A stretch of 64,000 bases of DNA from Nonomuraea sp. PA05 (GTDB lineage Bacteria > Actinomycetota > Actinomycetes > Streptosporangiales > Streptosporangiaceae): assembly GCF_008086045.1 (NCBI RefSeq), contig NZ_VSEY01000014.1:1-64000 (forward strand), written 5' to 3'. Below the pieces are notes generated by a model. That model had not been told where the DNA came from, ran no database searches, and saw nothing but the letters and a program-made list of their open reading frames with translations. The position numbers and the translations under genes are program-made. Shown in pieces: positions 1 through 9,000 of the stretch; the stretch's first letter is position 1; every line of letters begins with the position of its first letter.

Positions 1-130
1 AAGCAAGGAATGTCTCGATCTTGGGACATTGTCATGACACGACTCCGACGTTTCCGCAGGAAACTTAATCGACAGGCCTGTGCCGGGGCGCCCTTGCCAG
101 TCCGTTCCGGCACACGGCTTGTCGTTCTTC

Positions 131-2629
131 CTACAGCCGGTTGAGCCCCTGCACATGCAGGACGGCACGGCCCTCCTCGTCGGACGCGGCCAGATCGACC
201 TGGGCGTCGATGCCCCAGTCGCCGTCGCCGGCCGGATCCTTGATCGTCTGCCGCACCCGCCACAGACCGCTCTCCTCCTCGATGCGCAGCAGCGCGGGGC
301 CGCGCGCGTCGGCGTCGGTGAAGATCTCCTCGTGGTCGGCGTAGTACACGTCGAGCGCCGCACCCCAGTCGACGTCCGGGGCGAGCTCCTCCAGCTCGTC
401 CTCCTTCTCGATCGCGCACAGCTCGACCAGCCGGAACATCGCGTTGCGCACCAGCACGCGGAAGGCCCGCACGTTGGCCGTGACGGGGCGCACCTTGACG
501 TCGAGCTGCTCCTGCTGCTCCAGCGCCGCCTCCGGGTTGGTGAGCTTCTCCCACTCGTCGATCAGCGAGGAGTCGACCTGCCGCACCAGCTCGCCGAGCC
601 ACTCGATGAGGTCGACCAGGTCGTCGGTCTTGAGATGCTCGGGCACCGTGCGCGACAGCGTGCGGTAGGCGTCGGCCAGGTAACGCAGCACCGTGCCCTC
701 GGAGCGGGCCAGCTCGTAGAACTGGATGTAGTCGCTGAACGTCATCGCCCGCTCGTACAGGTCGCGCACCACCGACTTGGGGCTGACCGTGTAGTCGCCC
801 ACCCACGGGTGGCCGCGCCGGTACGTCTCGTACGCGCCGAGCAGCAGGTCGTCGAGCGGCATCGGGTACATGACCTCGGCGAGCTGCTCCATGCGCTCCT
901 CGTACTCGACGCCGTCGGCCTTCATCTGCGCGACGGCCTCGCCCCTGGCCTTCTTCAGCTGCGCCGACAGGATCTGGCGGGGGTCGTCGAGGATGGACTC
1001 CACGATCGAGACCAGGTCGAGCGCGTACGACGGCGACTCGCGGTCGAGCAGGTCGAAGGCGGCCAGCGCGAACGTGGACAGCGCCTGGTTCAGCGCGAAG
1101 TCCTCCTGCAGCTCGATCGTCAGCCGGGCGCGGCGGCCCTGCTCGTCGGGCTCGCGGAACTGCTCGACGATGCCGCCCGCCAGCAGCGACCGGTAGATGG
1201 CGATGGCCTGGCTGATGTGCCGGCGCTGCCACTTGCGGTCCTCGTGGTTGTCGGTCAGCAGGTGCTTCATCGCCTGGAAGCAGTCGCCAGGACGGTTGAT
1301 CACCGCGAGCAGCATGGCGTTGCTGACCTTGAAGCGCGAGTTGAGCGGCTCGGGCTCGGCCTCCTGGAGCTTGACGAAGGTGTCCTCGCTCCAGCCGACG
1401 AAGCCCTCCGGCGGCTTCTTGCGGGCGTAGCCGCGCCGCCGCTTGGGGTCGTCGCCGATCTTCGCCAGGGCCTTGGCGTTCTCGATGTCGTGCTCGGGGG
1501 CCTGGCAGGCGACGTAGCCGATGGTGTCGAAGCCCGCGCGGCCCGCCCGGCCGGCGATCTGGTGGAACTCGCGGGCCCGCAGCCGCCGCACCTTGTTGCC
1601 GTCGTACTTGGACAGCGCCGTGAACAGCACCGTGCGGATCGGCACGTTGACGCCGACGCCCAGCGTGTCGGTGCCGCAGATGACCTTCAGCAGGCCCGCC
1701 TGGGCCAGCCGCTCCACCAGGCGGCGGTACTTCGGCAGCATGCCGGCGTGGTGCACGCCGATGCCGTGGCGCACCAGCCGCGACAGCGCCCGCCCGAACC
1801 GCGTGGTGAACCGGAACCCGCCGATCATGGTGGCGATGGCCTCCTTCTCGGCCTTGGTCGCCATGTTGATCGACATCAGCGCCTGCGCCCGCTCCATCGC
1901 CGCCGCCTGCGTGAAGTGCACGACGTAGACCGGCGCCTGGCCGGTGGAGAGCATCTCCTCCAGCGTCTCGTGCAGCGGCGTCATCCGGTACGAGTAGATC
2001 AGCGGCACCGGCCGCTCGGCGTGCTTGACCACCGCCGTCTCCCGGCCGGTGCGCCTGGTCAGGTCGTTCTTGAACATCGACACGTCGCCGAGCGTCGCCG
2101 ACATGAGGATGAACTGCACCTTCGGCAGCTCCAGCAGCGGCACCTGCCACGCCCAGCCGCGGTCGGGCTCGGCGTAGAAGTGGAACTCGTCCATCACGAC
2201 CTGGCCGATGTCGGCCGCCGCGCCGTCGCGCAGCGCCACGTTCGCCAGGATCTCGGCCGTGCAGCAGATGATCGGGGCGCCCGGGTTGACGCTGGCGTCG
2301 CCGGTCATCATGCCGACGTTCTCCGTGCCGAAGATGGCGCACAGGTCGAAGAACTTCTCCGACACCAGCGCCTTGATCGGAGCCGTGTAGAAGGTGCGCA
2401 CGTCGCGGGTCAGCGCCGCGAAGTGGGCGCCCGCCGCCACCAGCGACTTGCCGGAGCCGGTGGGGGTCGCCAGGATCAGGTTGTTGCCGGAGACCACCTC
2501 GATGAGGGCCTCCTCCTGGGCGGGATAGAGGGTGAGCCCCCGCTCGGCGTTCCAGGCGACGAACGCGTCGAAGATGGCGTCGGGATCGGCGTCGATCTCT
2601 TCGGGCAGGCGGTCAACGAGTAGGCTCAC
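131..2629 (-). CDS. Ski2-like DEAD/DEAH-box RNA helicase (DUF3516 type)
   Basis: An 832-residue superfamily 2 helicase expected to unwind or remodel RNA using ATP in the cytoplasm. Walker A ATPTGSGKS is at residues 54-62, the Walker B variant DEFH at 147-150, and motif VI reads HQIAGRAGRAG. The long C-terminal half has no nuclease or zinc signature I recognise and fits the DUF3516 extension of actinobacterial homologues. The start is GTG at 2629, with AGGA about 7 bases upstream. It stands alone, convergent with nothing, ending 130 bp from the window edge. Family assignment is firm; the biological substrate is unknown. Confidence 0.9.
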   Translation of the reverse strand: MSLLVDRLPEEIDADPDAIFDAFVAWNAERGLTLYPAQEEALIEVVSGNNLILATPTGSGKSLVAAGAHFAALTRDVRTFYTAPIKALVSEKFFDLCAIFGTENVGMMTGDASVNPGAPIICCTAEILANVALRDGAAADIGQVVMDEFHFYAEPDRGWAWQVPLLELPKVQFILMSATLGDVSMFKNDLTRRTGRETAVVKHAERPVPLIYSYRMTPLHETLEEMLSTGQAPVYVVHFTQAAAMERAQALMSINMATKAEKEAIATMIGGFRFTTRFGRALSRLVRHGIGVHHAGMLPKYRRLVERLAQAGLLKVICGTDTLGVGVNVPIRTVLFTALSKYDGNKVRRLRAREFHQIAGRAGRAGFDTIGYVACQAPEHDIENAKALAKIGDDPKRRRGYARKKPPEGFVGWSEDTFVKLQEAEPEPLNSRFKVSNAMLLAVINRPGDCFQAMKHLLTDNHEDRKWQRRHISQAIAIYRSLLAGGIVEQFREPDEQGRRARLTIELQEDFALNQALSTFALAAFDLLDRESPSYALDLVSIVESILDDPRQILSAQLKKARGEAVAQMKADGVEYEERMEQLAEVMYPMPLDDLLLGAYETYRRGHPWVGDYTVSPKSVVRDLYERAMTFSDYIQFYELARSEGTVLRYLADAYRTLSRTVPEHLKTDDLVDLIEWLGELVRQVDSSLIDEWEKLTNPEAALEQQEQLDVKVRPVTANVRAFRVLVRNAMFRLVELCAIEKEDELEELAPDVDWGAALDVYYADHEEIFTDADARGPALLRIEEESGLWRVRQTIKDPAGDGDWGIDAQVDLAASDEEGRAVLHVQGLNRL

Positions 2630-2683
2630 ACTCCTATCCTGCCGAAGTTTGCCGGATGGTCGAACCCGGGGCGGCCAACTCGG

Positions 2684-3196
2684 TCAGGACGACTGCGCCT
2701 GGCGCAGGTCGAGCTGCATCAGCGCGGTGTCGATCCAGCGTCCGTGCTTGAAACCGACGGACCTCAGCCGCCCCGTGTGCTCGAAGCCGAACCTCTCGTG
2801 CAGCCGGGCCGAGGACGGGTCGCCGGAGTCGGCGATCACCGCGACGAGCTGGCGCGCCTCCGTCTCCCGCGCGCCGTCGATCAGCGAGCCCAGCAGCAGC
2901 CGCCCCAGCCCCCTGCCCGTCCGGCCCGGCGCCAGGTAGATCGTGTCCTCCAGCGTGTGCCGGTAGGCGGGCTTGGGCCGGTACTGGGCGACGTAGGCGT
3001 ACCCGGCGACCTCGCCGTCCACCTCCGCCACCAGGAACGGCAGCCCCGCGTCCGTGATGCCGCCCGCCTTGGCGCGCCAGTCGTCCGGCGTGAGCGGCGT
3101 CTCGTCGAACGTGGCCACCGTGGTGGTCACGTAGTGGGCGTAGATCTCGGCGATGACAGGGAGGTCGGTTTCGGCCAGGGCGCGCACTTTCGTCAT
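2684..3196 (-). CDS. GNAT N-acetyltransferase, phosphinothricin acetyltransferase-like
   Basis: A 170-residue GNAT protein that would transfer acetyl from acetyl-CoA to an amine. The N-terminus (VRALAETDLPVIAEIYAHYV) and the pattern of a conserved TFDE segment followed by a C-terminal LHERFGFEHTGRLRSVGFK are typical of the Pat/Bar-like subgroup. The acetyl-CoA loop is TGRGLGRLL near residue 100. Such chromosomal paralogues often act on amino acids such as methionine sulfoximine rather than phosphinothricin itself, so the substrate is left open. It starts at ATG and lies 54 bp upstream of the helicase on the same strand. Confidence 0.85.
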   Translation of the reverse strand: MTKVRALAETDLPVIAEIYAHYVTTTVATFDETPLTPDDWRAKAGGITDAGLPFLVAEVDGEVAGYAYVAQYRPKPAYRHTLEDTIYLAPGRTGRGLGRLLLGSLIDGARETEARQLVAVIADSGDPSSARLHERFGFEHTGRLRSVGFKHGRWIDTALMQLDLRQAQSS

Positions 3197-3226
3197 GCGG
3201 CCATTCTGCGCCGTCGGGCACTCGCG

Positions 3227-4486
3227 CTAGACGCGGGCCCGGGGCGCCGTCATCAGCAGCCCGCCCAGCAGCGCCAGCACCGCCAGGAACGGGCCGCCCC
3301 CGGGCGCGAACCCGCCGACCGTCAGCGTCAGCACCCCGCCGCCGACCAGGCCGGTCGCCACGAGCATGCCGCCCCAGCCCGCCACCCCGTACGGCAGCGA
3401 CGGCGGCGTCTCGAACCGGGCGAACCCCTTCAGCAGCGGCCACATGACCAGGCACAGCAGCCCGAACCAGACCGGCCAGCCGGCGAACCACAGGGCGCTG
3501 CCAGGCCGCGGCGTGTCCATGCCCAGCAGCACCACGACCACCCCGGTCACCGCGAACAGGGCCGGCATGTGCCACAGGTACATGGTCATGATCCGCGGCC
3601 CCGCCCAGCCCAGCAGCCGGCGGAGGGGCAGCCGCACCAGCACCGGGCGCAGCGCCACGGCCAGGCCGATCTGCCCCAGGCCGACCGCCAGCATGGCCAG
3701 CGTGGGCGGGGCCATGTTGGACATCTCGGCGCCAGGCAGGCCGATCATGCTGCCCGGGTACGGGCCGTAGGCCACCAGCAGGGCCGCCGCGCAGAACCCG
3801 CCGAGCGCCAGCGCCCAGGCCGCGCGCAGCCTGCCCTCGGCGTAGCAGAAGCCGAGCTGGTGCACGGCCATCCAGACGAACACCACGTTCAGGTAGCCCA
3901 GGGCGTCGAGGCCGGTCGAGAACCTGGCCACGTCCGTCAGCACCGCCCCGGCCGCCAGCGCCGCCGGGACGCGCCAGCCGTACCGCTCGTGCAGGCGCAG
4001 CGCGTACGGGGTGGCCGTGACGGCGATCAGGTACACGGCCAGGAACCACAGCAACTGGCCCGTCAGCTTGGCCCCCACCTCCAGCGGCTGCGCGGGCACG
4101 CCCAGCGACAGCAGCACGTGCGGCAGCGGGATCCACACCGCGGCCAGCGGCAGCAGCGGCCAGGCCAGCCGCCGCAGCCGCACCGCCAGCCACGACGGCG
4201 CGGGCGCCGCCGAACGGGCGAAGCTGATCGCGTTCGCCGCGCCGCCCGCGAAGAACACCAGCGGCATCACCTGGCTGAGCCACGTCACCACCCACACGCC
4301 GGGCGTGGACAGCGCGTTGCCCGTCGTCAGCCGGCCGTCCTCGTAGTCGAGCACCGGGATCGTCCAGTGCTGGAACACGATGAGCGCCATGCCCACCACG
4401 CGCAGCAGGTCGATGAACGGGTCACGCGTGGCCGCCGGGCGGGCGGCCGGCGCGGCGACGGCAGGGCGGTCCAGCAGGACGGTCAT
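3227..4486 (-). CDS. Acyltransferase family 3 integral membrane protein
   Basis: A 419-residue multi-pass membrane protein. After a short cytoplasmic tail comes RDPFIDLLRVVGMALIVFQH, the Arg-Asp and His signature of the acyltransferase-3 family, followed by about ten hydrophobic segments. Family members O-acylate sugars, polysaccharides or lipids at the membrane. I chose ATG 4486 because translation upstream of it (to 4564) is arginine-rich and lacks family character. The gene is transcribed away from the two-component system at 4672, with about 185 bp between them. The acceptor substrate cannot be deduced here. Confidence 0.85.
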   Translation of the reverse strand: MTVLLDRPAVAAPAARPAATRDPFIDLLRVVGMALIVFQHWTIPVLDYEDGRLTTGNALSTPGVWVVTWLSQVMPLVFFAGGAANAISFARSAAPAPSWLAVRLRRLAWPLLPLAAVWIPLPHVLLSLGVPAQPLEVGAKLTGQLLWFLAVYLIAVTATPYALRLHERYGWRVPAALAAGAVLTDVARFSTGLDALGYLNVVFVWMAVHQLGFCYAEGRLRAAWALALGGFCAAALLVAYGPYPGSMIGLPGAEMSNMAPPTLAMLAVGLGQIGLAVALRPVLVRLPLRRLLGWAGPRIMTMYLWHMPALFAVTGVVVVLLGMDTPRPGSALWFAGWPVWFGLLCLVMWPLLKGFARFETPPSLPYGVAGWGGMLVATGLVGGGVLTLTVGGFAPGGGPFLAVLALLGGLLMTAPRARV

Positions 4487-4671
4487 GGGGAGCCTCGATC
4501 TCAGGGGGAGCGAACACCTCCAAGGCTTCCGCCGCGGGCCGGATCGCACATTGCCGCGAGCCACCCATTCGGGGTCGAGGTCCCGTCACCCCCCGGGGTA
4601 GGGCTGGCCCTACCCCCGCACACCGGCGCACCTGCTCGTGCCCGCCGCCGGCGCGTTCTACCGTTGAGGCC

Positions 4672-5919
4672 ATGCGCTCCCTGATGAGGCGTGTCCTCCT
4701 TGACACCCGATACTCGCTGGTCGGCTTCCCCACGACGCTGATCGGCTTCGTGCTCATGATCGTCGGCTTTGCCGCCGGGCTCGGCACCGCGGTGGTGTGG
4801 ATCGGCGTGCCGCTGCTGGCGGGCACGCTCATGATCGCGCGGGGGTTCGCCGACGCGGAGCGCGGCTGGCTGGCTGACGTGCTGGGGCGCCCGCCCGTGC
4901 GCCCGCGTTACAAGCCCGTCCCGCAGGGGGCCGGGCGCTTCCGCCGGCTGGTGAACCCGATGACGAGCGGCCAGTCGTGGCTCGACCTGCTGCACGGCAT
5001 CATCAACCTGCCGTTCGCGATCCTCGCGTTCGTGCTCACCGTCGTGTTCTGGGCGATCCCGCTCGCGGGCCTGACCTACCCGCTGTACGGCATCATCACC
5101 TCCAACATCCCCGGCAACACGGAGCTGCCCGAGCTGCTCGGCCTGGGCGACGGCTACCTGGTCAACTCGGCCTTCTACGTCATGCTCGGCCTGGTCTTCG
5201 CGCTGATCATGCCGTTCGTCGTCCGTGGCGCCGCGCTGCTGCGCGCCGGGCTCGGCAGGGCGCTGCTGACCGGCGTGGCCGAGCTGCAGGAACGCATCGA
5301 CGACCTCGCCGAGGGCCGCGCCGCCGCCGTCTCCGCCGAGGCCAACGCGCTGCGCAAGCTGGAGCGCGACATCCACGACGGGCCGCAGCAGCGGCTGGTC
5401 TCGCTGGCCATGGAGCTGTCCAGGGCGCAGCGGCAGATGGCCAGGGACCCGGAGGCGGCGCAGGCCACCATCACGTCCGCGATCACCGCCACCCGCGAGA
5501 CGCTCGACGAGCTGCGCGCCCTCTCGCGCGGCATCGCCCCGCCCATCCTGTCCGACCGCGGCCTGGCGCCCGCCCTGGCCGCCCTGGCGGGCCGCTGCAC
5601 CGTTCCCGTGGAACTGGACGTGCAGACCGTCGAGCGCTACCAGGCCGCCGTCGAGAACGCCGTCTACTTCGTCTGCGCCGAGACCCTCACCAACGTGGCC
5701 AAACACAGCCGCGCCACCATCTGCACGATTCAGCTCATTCGCGTCGGGAACGTCCTGATGCTCTCGATCGGGGATGATGGTGTCGGCGGCGCACACGTCG
5801 CCAAGGGACACGGGCTCGCCGGGCTGGCCGACCGGCTCCGCGCGGTTGACGGGGAGCTGAGCGTGCAGTCGCCCGACGGCGGGCCCACACTCATCGTGGC
5901 GGAGGTGCCGTGCGGGTAG
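4672..5919 (+). CDS. Sensor histidine kinase, NarL-partner (HisKA_3) type
   Basis: A 415-residue membrane sensor kinase. Two hydrophobic segments at residues 15-55 and two at about 108-145 and 165-188 form the sensor part. The dimerisation and phosphoacceptor motif RDIHDGPQQRL places the phosphorylated His at residue 235. The ATPase domain shows an N-box ETLTNVAKHS and the glycine-rich GDDGVGG. The stop overlaps the GTG start of the response regulator by 10 bp, so they form an operon and a cognate pair. The layout resembles the LiaS/DesK-like sensors of actinomycetes; the stimulus is unknown. Confidence 0.93.
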   Translation: MRSLMRRVLLDTRYSLVGFPTTLIGFVLMIVGFAAGLGTAVVWIGVPLLAGTLMIARGFADAERGWLADVLGRPPVRPRYKPVPQGAGRFRRLVNPMTSGQSWLDLLHGIINLPFAILAFVLTVVFWAIPLAGLTYPLYGIITSNIPGNTELPELLGLGDGYLVNSAFYVMLGLVFALIMPFVVRGAALLRAGLGRALLTGVAELQERIDDLAEGRAAAVSAEANALRKLERDIHDGPQQRLVSLAMELSRAQRQMARDPEAAQATITSAITATRETLDELRALSRGIAPPILSDRGLAPALAALAGRCTVPVELDVQTVERYQAAVENAVYFVCAETLTNVAKHSRATICTIQLIRVGNVLMLSIGDDGVGGAHVAKGHGLAGLADRLRAVDGELSVQSPDGGPTLIVAEVPCG

Positions 5920-6557
5920 TCGTGGCCGATGACGCGGTTCTGATCAGGGAGGGCCTGGTCAGGTTGCTCGAGGAGTTCGGCTGCGAGGTGGTGGCGGCCG
6001 TCGGCGACGGCGACGCCCTCGTGGAGGCGATCGCCGAGCACAAGCCCGACGTGTCGGTGGTGGACGTGCGCATGCCGCCGTCCTTCACCGACGAGGGGCT
6101 CAAGGCGGCCGTGCAGGCCAGGAACCGGGTGCCGGGGGCGCCCGTGCTCATCCTCTCCCAGTACGTCGAGGTCTCCTACGCCGACGACCTGCTCGCCGAC
6201 GCCAGGGGCGCGGTGGGGTACCTGCTGAAGGACCGGGTCGTCGACGTGGACGAGTTCATGGAGGGGCTGCGGCGGGTGGCCGCCGGCGGCACCGTCTTCG
6301 ATCCGCAGGTGGTGTCCCAGTTGATGGTGCGCAGACGCAAGGACGATCCGCTCGCACAGCTCACGCCGCGCGAGCGCGAGGTGCTGGGGCTGATGGCCGA
6401 AGGGAAGTCCAATCCGGCCATCGGGCGGCAACTCGTGATCAGTGACGGAGCCGTCGAGAAGCACATCAGGAGCATCTTCAACAAGCTCGGCCTCTACGCG
6501 GAGGACAGCGACCAGCATCGCCGGGTGCTCGCCGTGCTGACCTACCTGCGTTCCTGA
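5910..6557 (+). CDS. Response regulator, NarL/LuxR family
   Basis: A 215-residue response regulator. The receiver domain has the acidic pair DD at 7-8, the phosphoacceptor Asp52 in VVDVRMP and the conserved Lys in YLLKDRV near residue 104. The C-terminal LuxR-type HTH runs from LTPREREVLGLMAEG through the recognition helix around ISDGAVEKHI. The start is GTG inside the end of the kinase gene, so translation is probably coupled. It presumably controls genes elsewhere in response to the kinase; no matching operator is obvious next door. Confidence 0.95.
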   Translation: MRVVVADDAVLIREGLVRLLEEFGCEVVAAVGDGDALVEAIAEHKPDVSVVDVRMPPSFTDEGLKAAVQARNRVPGAPVLILSQYVEVSYADDLLADARGAVGYLLKDRVVDVDEFMEGLRRVAAGGTVFDPQVVSQLMVRRRKDDPLAQLTPREREVLGLMAEGKSNPAIGRQLVISDGAVEKHIRSIFNKLGLYAEDSDQHRRVLAVLTYLRS

Positions 6558-6574
6558 CCGCCTCAGGGTTCGAG

Positions 6575-6645
6575 GACCCCTCGGCCTGGCCCGCCGTCGA
6601 GCGGGGCGGCTCCGCTCGGCGGTCCCTCCTGGCCAGTGAGGGGTC
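6575..6645. terminator. Long nested inverted repeat between convergent genes
   Basis: An 8-bp outer arm GACCCCTC at 6575-6582 pairs with GAGGGGTC at 6638-6645, with TGGCC/GGCCA inside and a further GC-rich hairpin (CCGCC...GAGC against GCTCGGCGG). It lies just past the response-regulator stop and before the convergent mIHF gene, where a two-way terminator is expected. No T-tract follows, as is usual in very GC-rich actinomycetes. Confidence 0.5.
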
Positions 6646-6652
6646 GCTGGCC

Positions 6653-6678
6653 GGTCCGCGCGCCGCTGCGCGCGGACC
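6653..6678. terminator. Perfect 11-bp stem, 4-nt loop hairpin
   Basis: GGTCCGCGCGC (6653-6663) and its exact complement at 6668-6678 enclose the loop CGCT. It sits 15 bp beyond the mIHF stop and after the response-regulator stop, consistent with a bidirectional factor-independent-like terminator. Confidence 0.6.
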
Positions 6679-6692
6679 TGGCCGCCCGGGGG

Positions 6693-6998
6693 TCAGCCGA
6701 GCGCGTCGACCAGCTTCTTGCGCTGCTGGGCGCCCAGGCCGCCGAGACGGCGCTTCTCGTCGACGCCGGCCTCCTCCATCAGCGCGGTGGCCTTGGCCGG
6801 ACCGACACCCTTGACGGCGCGGAGGGCCTGGGACACCTTGATCTTCTTGGCGATGTCGTCATCGCGCTCCAGCAGCTGAGCGAACGTCAGCTCGCCCGCC
6901 TTGACCTTGGCCAGCAGAGCCGTGCGGGCGGCACGGGCCTCGGCGGCCTTGGCCAGAGCGGCTTGACGCTGCTCGGGGGTGAGAGTGGGAAGTGCCAT
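6693..6998 (-). CDS. mihF: Actinobacterial integration host factor-like nucleoid protein
   Basis: A 101-residue basic protein of the mIHF/sIHF family, which binds and bends DNA through a helix-two-turn-helix (H2TH) domain. The family features are the MALPTLTPEQRQAALAKAA start, an alanine-rich N-terminal helix, the VSQALRAVKGVGPAKATALM H2TH core and the GLGAQQRKKL tail. The start ATG is preceded by AGGAGAG at 7 bases. In most actinobacteria mihF lies between pyrF and gmk; here it stands alone and pyrF is 17 kb away, so this may be a paralogue. The symbol denotes the family. Confidence 0.85.
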   Translation of the reverse strand: MALPTLTPEQRQAALAKAAEARAARTALLAKVKAGELTFAQLLERDDDIAKKIKVSQALRAVKGVGPAKATALMEEAGVDEKRRLGGLGAQQRKKLVDALG

Positions 6999-7100
6999 CT
7001 CTGTTCTCTCCTCGGGGAGTTAACGTTCGGGTTCTGTTACCCGTGGTGCAGTGGCTAATCATGGCGGATACCAGCGGTTCGTGTTGCGGAAAGCGCCCGC

Positions 7101-7505
7101 TCAGCGTGCATCCCACACCGAAGCGGCCGCTTCCGCGCACGCCACGTCCTGCGTGATCGTGCCTCCGCTGACCCCTACGCCGCCGACCACGCGTTCTCCC
7201 TCACCGTAGCCGGACCACAGCGGAACGCCACCTCCGAAGCACACGAAACCGGCCCCGGCCAGGCCCGCCAGCTCACCGCCAGGAACGGTCAGCGCGGCCA
7301 GCTCGGAGGTGGCTCTGCGCAGGGCGACCGACGTGTACGCCTTCCCCCGCGCGAGAGACGGCCCCGAGATCTCCGCACCCTCCATACGCTGGAAAGACAC
7401 CAGATTCCCGCCCTCGTCCACGATCGCGACGGAGATCGCCGCGCCCTCACGGAACGCCTGCTTCATGGCCGCTTCCGTCATGCGGAGCGCGAGTTCGAGA
7501 TTCAC
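7101..7505 (-). CDS. GlcG/HbpS family (DUF336) protein
   Basis: A 134-residue protein with the GlcG/HbpS fold: the N-terminal LELALRMTEAAMKQAF helix, AISVAIVDEGGNLVSFQRM, ARGKAYTSVAL and the glycine-rich GGVGVSGGTITQDVACAEAA end. Relatives include haem-degrading or haem-sensing HbpS and the uncharacterised GlcG; no signal peptide is seen, unlike secreted HbpS. I chose GTG 7505, which has AGGGAAG upstream, over longer in-frame starts (up to 7697) whose extra residues are arginine-rich and non-conserved. It lies downstream of the ROK gene on the same strand with a 128-bp gap. Confidence 0.75.
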   Translation of the reverse strand: MNLELALRMTEAAMKQAFREGAAISVAIVDEGGNLVSFQRMEGAEISGPSLARGKAYTSVALRRATSELAALTVPGGELAGLAGAGFVCFGGGVPLWSGYGEGERVVGGVGVSGGTITQDVACAEAAASVWDAR

Positions 7506-7633
7506 GCGATCTTCCCTCTGATCGTGATGCCGCGGCGCCTTGGACCCTTCCATCCGTACCGCCCGCCGGCGGGGGCCCGCAAGATCACCTATGTGACCTC
7601 GTCCGATCTCCTGTGATCTTGGAAGGGAGGGTG

Positions 7634-8977
7634 TTATGGCGCGCTTTCCCCGTTCAGGGTGGAATGCGTCACACTTTGCCGGTCGGGCGTGTCGCAAGCC
7701 TGGTCAGGGTGGCTTTTACGCCAGAGTTCAAGACCCTCCGTCGTGAGGAAGGCGTCGAAGACCGACTCCATCGCGCCCAGCAGTGAGCCCCGCCAGCCCA
7801 GCGCCGACCCCTCGATCCTGGGCGGGGCGTCACGGCGGATCGCCATCAGCCCCGGCTCGCAGGCCGCCAGAAGCGCCTCACCGGCCCTCTTGAGCAGCTC
7901 CACGCCGTGGCCGGACAGCACGACCACCTCGGGGTCGTGCGCGTTCACCAGGGCCGCTATGCCGCTTCCCAGGGCCCTCGCGTTCGCCGCCACCGCCTCC
8001 TCGCTCGTCGCCAGCACCCGCTCCGCCTGCTCCCTGCCCCTGCCGCCGCCGTACGCCAGGCCGACGTGGCGCAGCAGCGCGTTCGCGCCGACGTCGGTGC
8101 CCCAGCAGCCGATCGCGCCGCACGGGCACAGGCGGTCGCTTGCGCCGATGCGCATGTGGCCGAACTCGGCGCCGCTGCCGCTCGCGCCGGGGACCGCGTG
8201 GCCGTCCACCACCAGCACGCCGCCGAGGTCGAAGTCCACATGCAGGTGTACGCCCACGCGCACGCCCCGCAGCCTGCCCCTGCGCGCCTCGGCCAGCGCC
8301 GCCAGGGCCGTGTCGTTGCCGACGAACAGCGGGGGCCGGGCCTTCTGCGCGGGCGCGATGCCTTGTGCGGGCGCGATGCCTTGTGCGGGCGCGGTGCCTT
8401 GTGCGGGCGCGGTGCCTTGCGCGTCGTCCGGTGGGGTGGGGGCGTCGGCCGAGCGCCGGCTCAGGAGGGCGGGGACGTCCACCGAGCGCCAGCCCAGGTG
8501 GGCGATGTCCACCAGGCCGCCGTGGCGGATCGGCCCCGCCAGCGCCACCCCGGCCCCGATCACCCGGCTCCCGAGCCGGTGCGCGTGCCCGGCGAGGGCC
8601 TCGCCCAGCGGCCCCAGCGTGCCCTGCGGCGTCCCGTCGTGCGGCACCACGGCCAGCACCGTGACACGCCCGCCCAGCTCGCACGCCGCCAGCTCCCAGG
8701 CGTCCTCCCGCACGTCCACCGCCAGCGCGACCGGCCCCTGCGGATGCGGTCCAGGCACCTGCGTCGGCCGGCCGCGCGCGTGCCCGGGGGCCGGCTCCTC
8801 GTGCAGCAGCGCGTCCTCGGCCAGCCCGGCGACGAGCACGGACGCGGTGCCCCTGGCCAGGCCGAGATCGCGGGTGAGCTGGGACCTGGTGCGGGTCGCC
8901 CCGCAGTCGTGCACGGCGCGCAGCAGCCTGACCCGGTTGTGCGCGCGAAGCTGCCCACTGGTCGTAGCTCCATTCAC
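7634..8977 (-). CDS. ROK family transcriptional regulator
   Basis: A 447-residue NagC/XylR-type regulator. An N-terminal winged HTH (about residues 10-60, RSQLTRDLGLARGTASVLV) is followed by a ROK sugar-kinase-like domain with the zinc-binding signature LCPCGAIGCW. The ATP-site motif is degenerate, as in regulators rather than kinases. A linker of four APAQG-type repeats interrupts the ROK domain. The GTG at 8977 gives the family-typical start ahead of TTSGQLRAHNRVRLL. It is divergent from the MFS gene at 9001 with only 23 bp between, so it very likely regulates that transporter and itself. Confidence 0.85.
   Translation of the reverse strand: MNGATTSGQLRAHNRVRLLRAVHDCGATRTRSQLTRDLGLARGTASVLVAGLAEDALLHEEPAPGHARGRPTQVPGPHPQGPVALAVDVREDAWELAACELGGRVTVLAVVPHDGTPQGTLGPLGEALAGHAHRLGSRVIGAGVALAGPIRHGGLVDIAHLGWRSVDVPALLSRRSADAPTPPDDAQGTAPAQGTAPAQGIAPAQGIAPAQKARPPLFVGNDTALAALAEARRGRLRGVRVGVHLHVDFDLGGVLVVDGHAVPGASGSGAEFGHMRIGASDRLCPCGAIGCWGTDVGANALLRHVGLAYGGGRGREQAERVLATSEEAVAANARALGSGIAALVNAHDPEVVVLSGHGVELLKRAGEALLAACEPGLMAIRRDAPPRIEGSALGWRGSLLGAMESVFDAFLTTEGLELWRKSHPDQACDTPDRQSVTHSTLNGESAP
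8346..8417. repeat. Four 18-bp tandem repeats inside the ROK gene
   Basis: Four consecutive copies of the unit TGTGCGGGCGCGATGCCT (or one- to two-base variants) lie in frame in the ROK coding sequence, adding a flexible segment of alternating Thr/Ile-Ala-Pro-Ala-Gln-Gly. The position is a surface loop or linker between the nucleotide-binding and zinc regions. Near identity of the copies suggests recent slippage. Confidence 0.85.
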
Positions 8978-9000
8978 GTTCCACAGTTTATGCTCTTGCC

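Noticed and set aside
80..2623. 847-residue open frame opposite the helicase gene
   Set aside because: Arg/His/Gln-rich shadow produced by the GC-rich third codon position of the real helicase; no domain motifs.
8978..9000. TTCACG...CGTGAA symmetry between the ROK and MFS starts as an operator
   Set aside because: The arms are the two GTGAA start regions themselves, so the symmetry may simply reflect both genes starting with GTG-AA.
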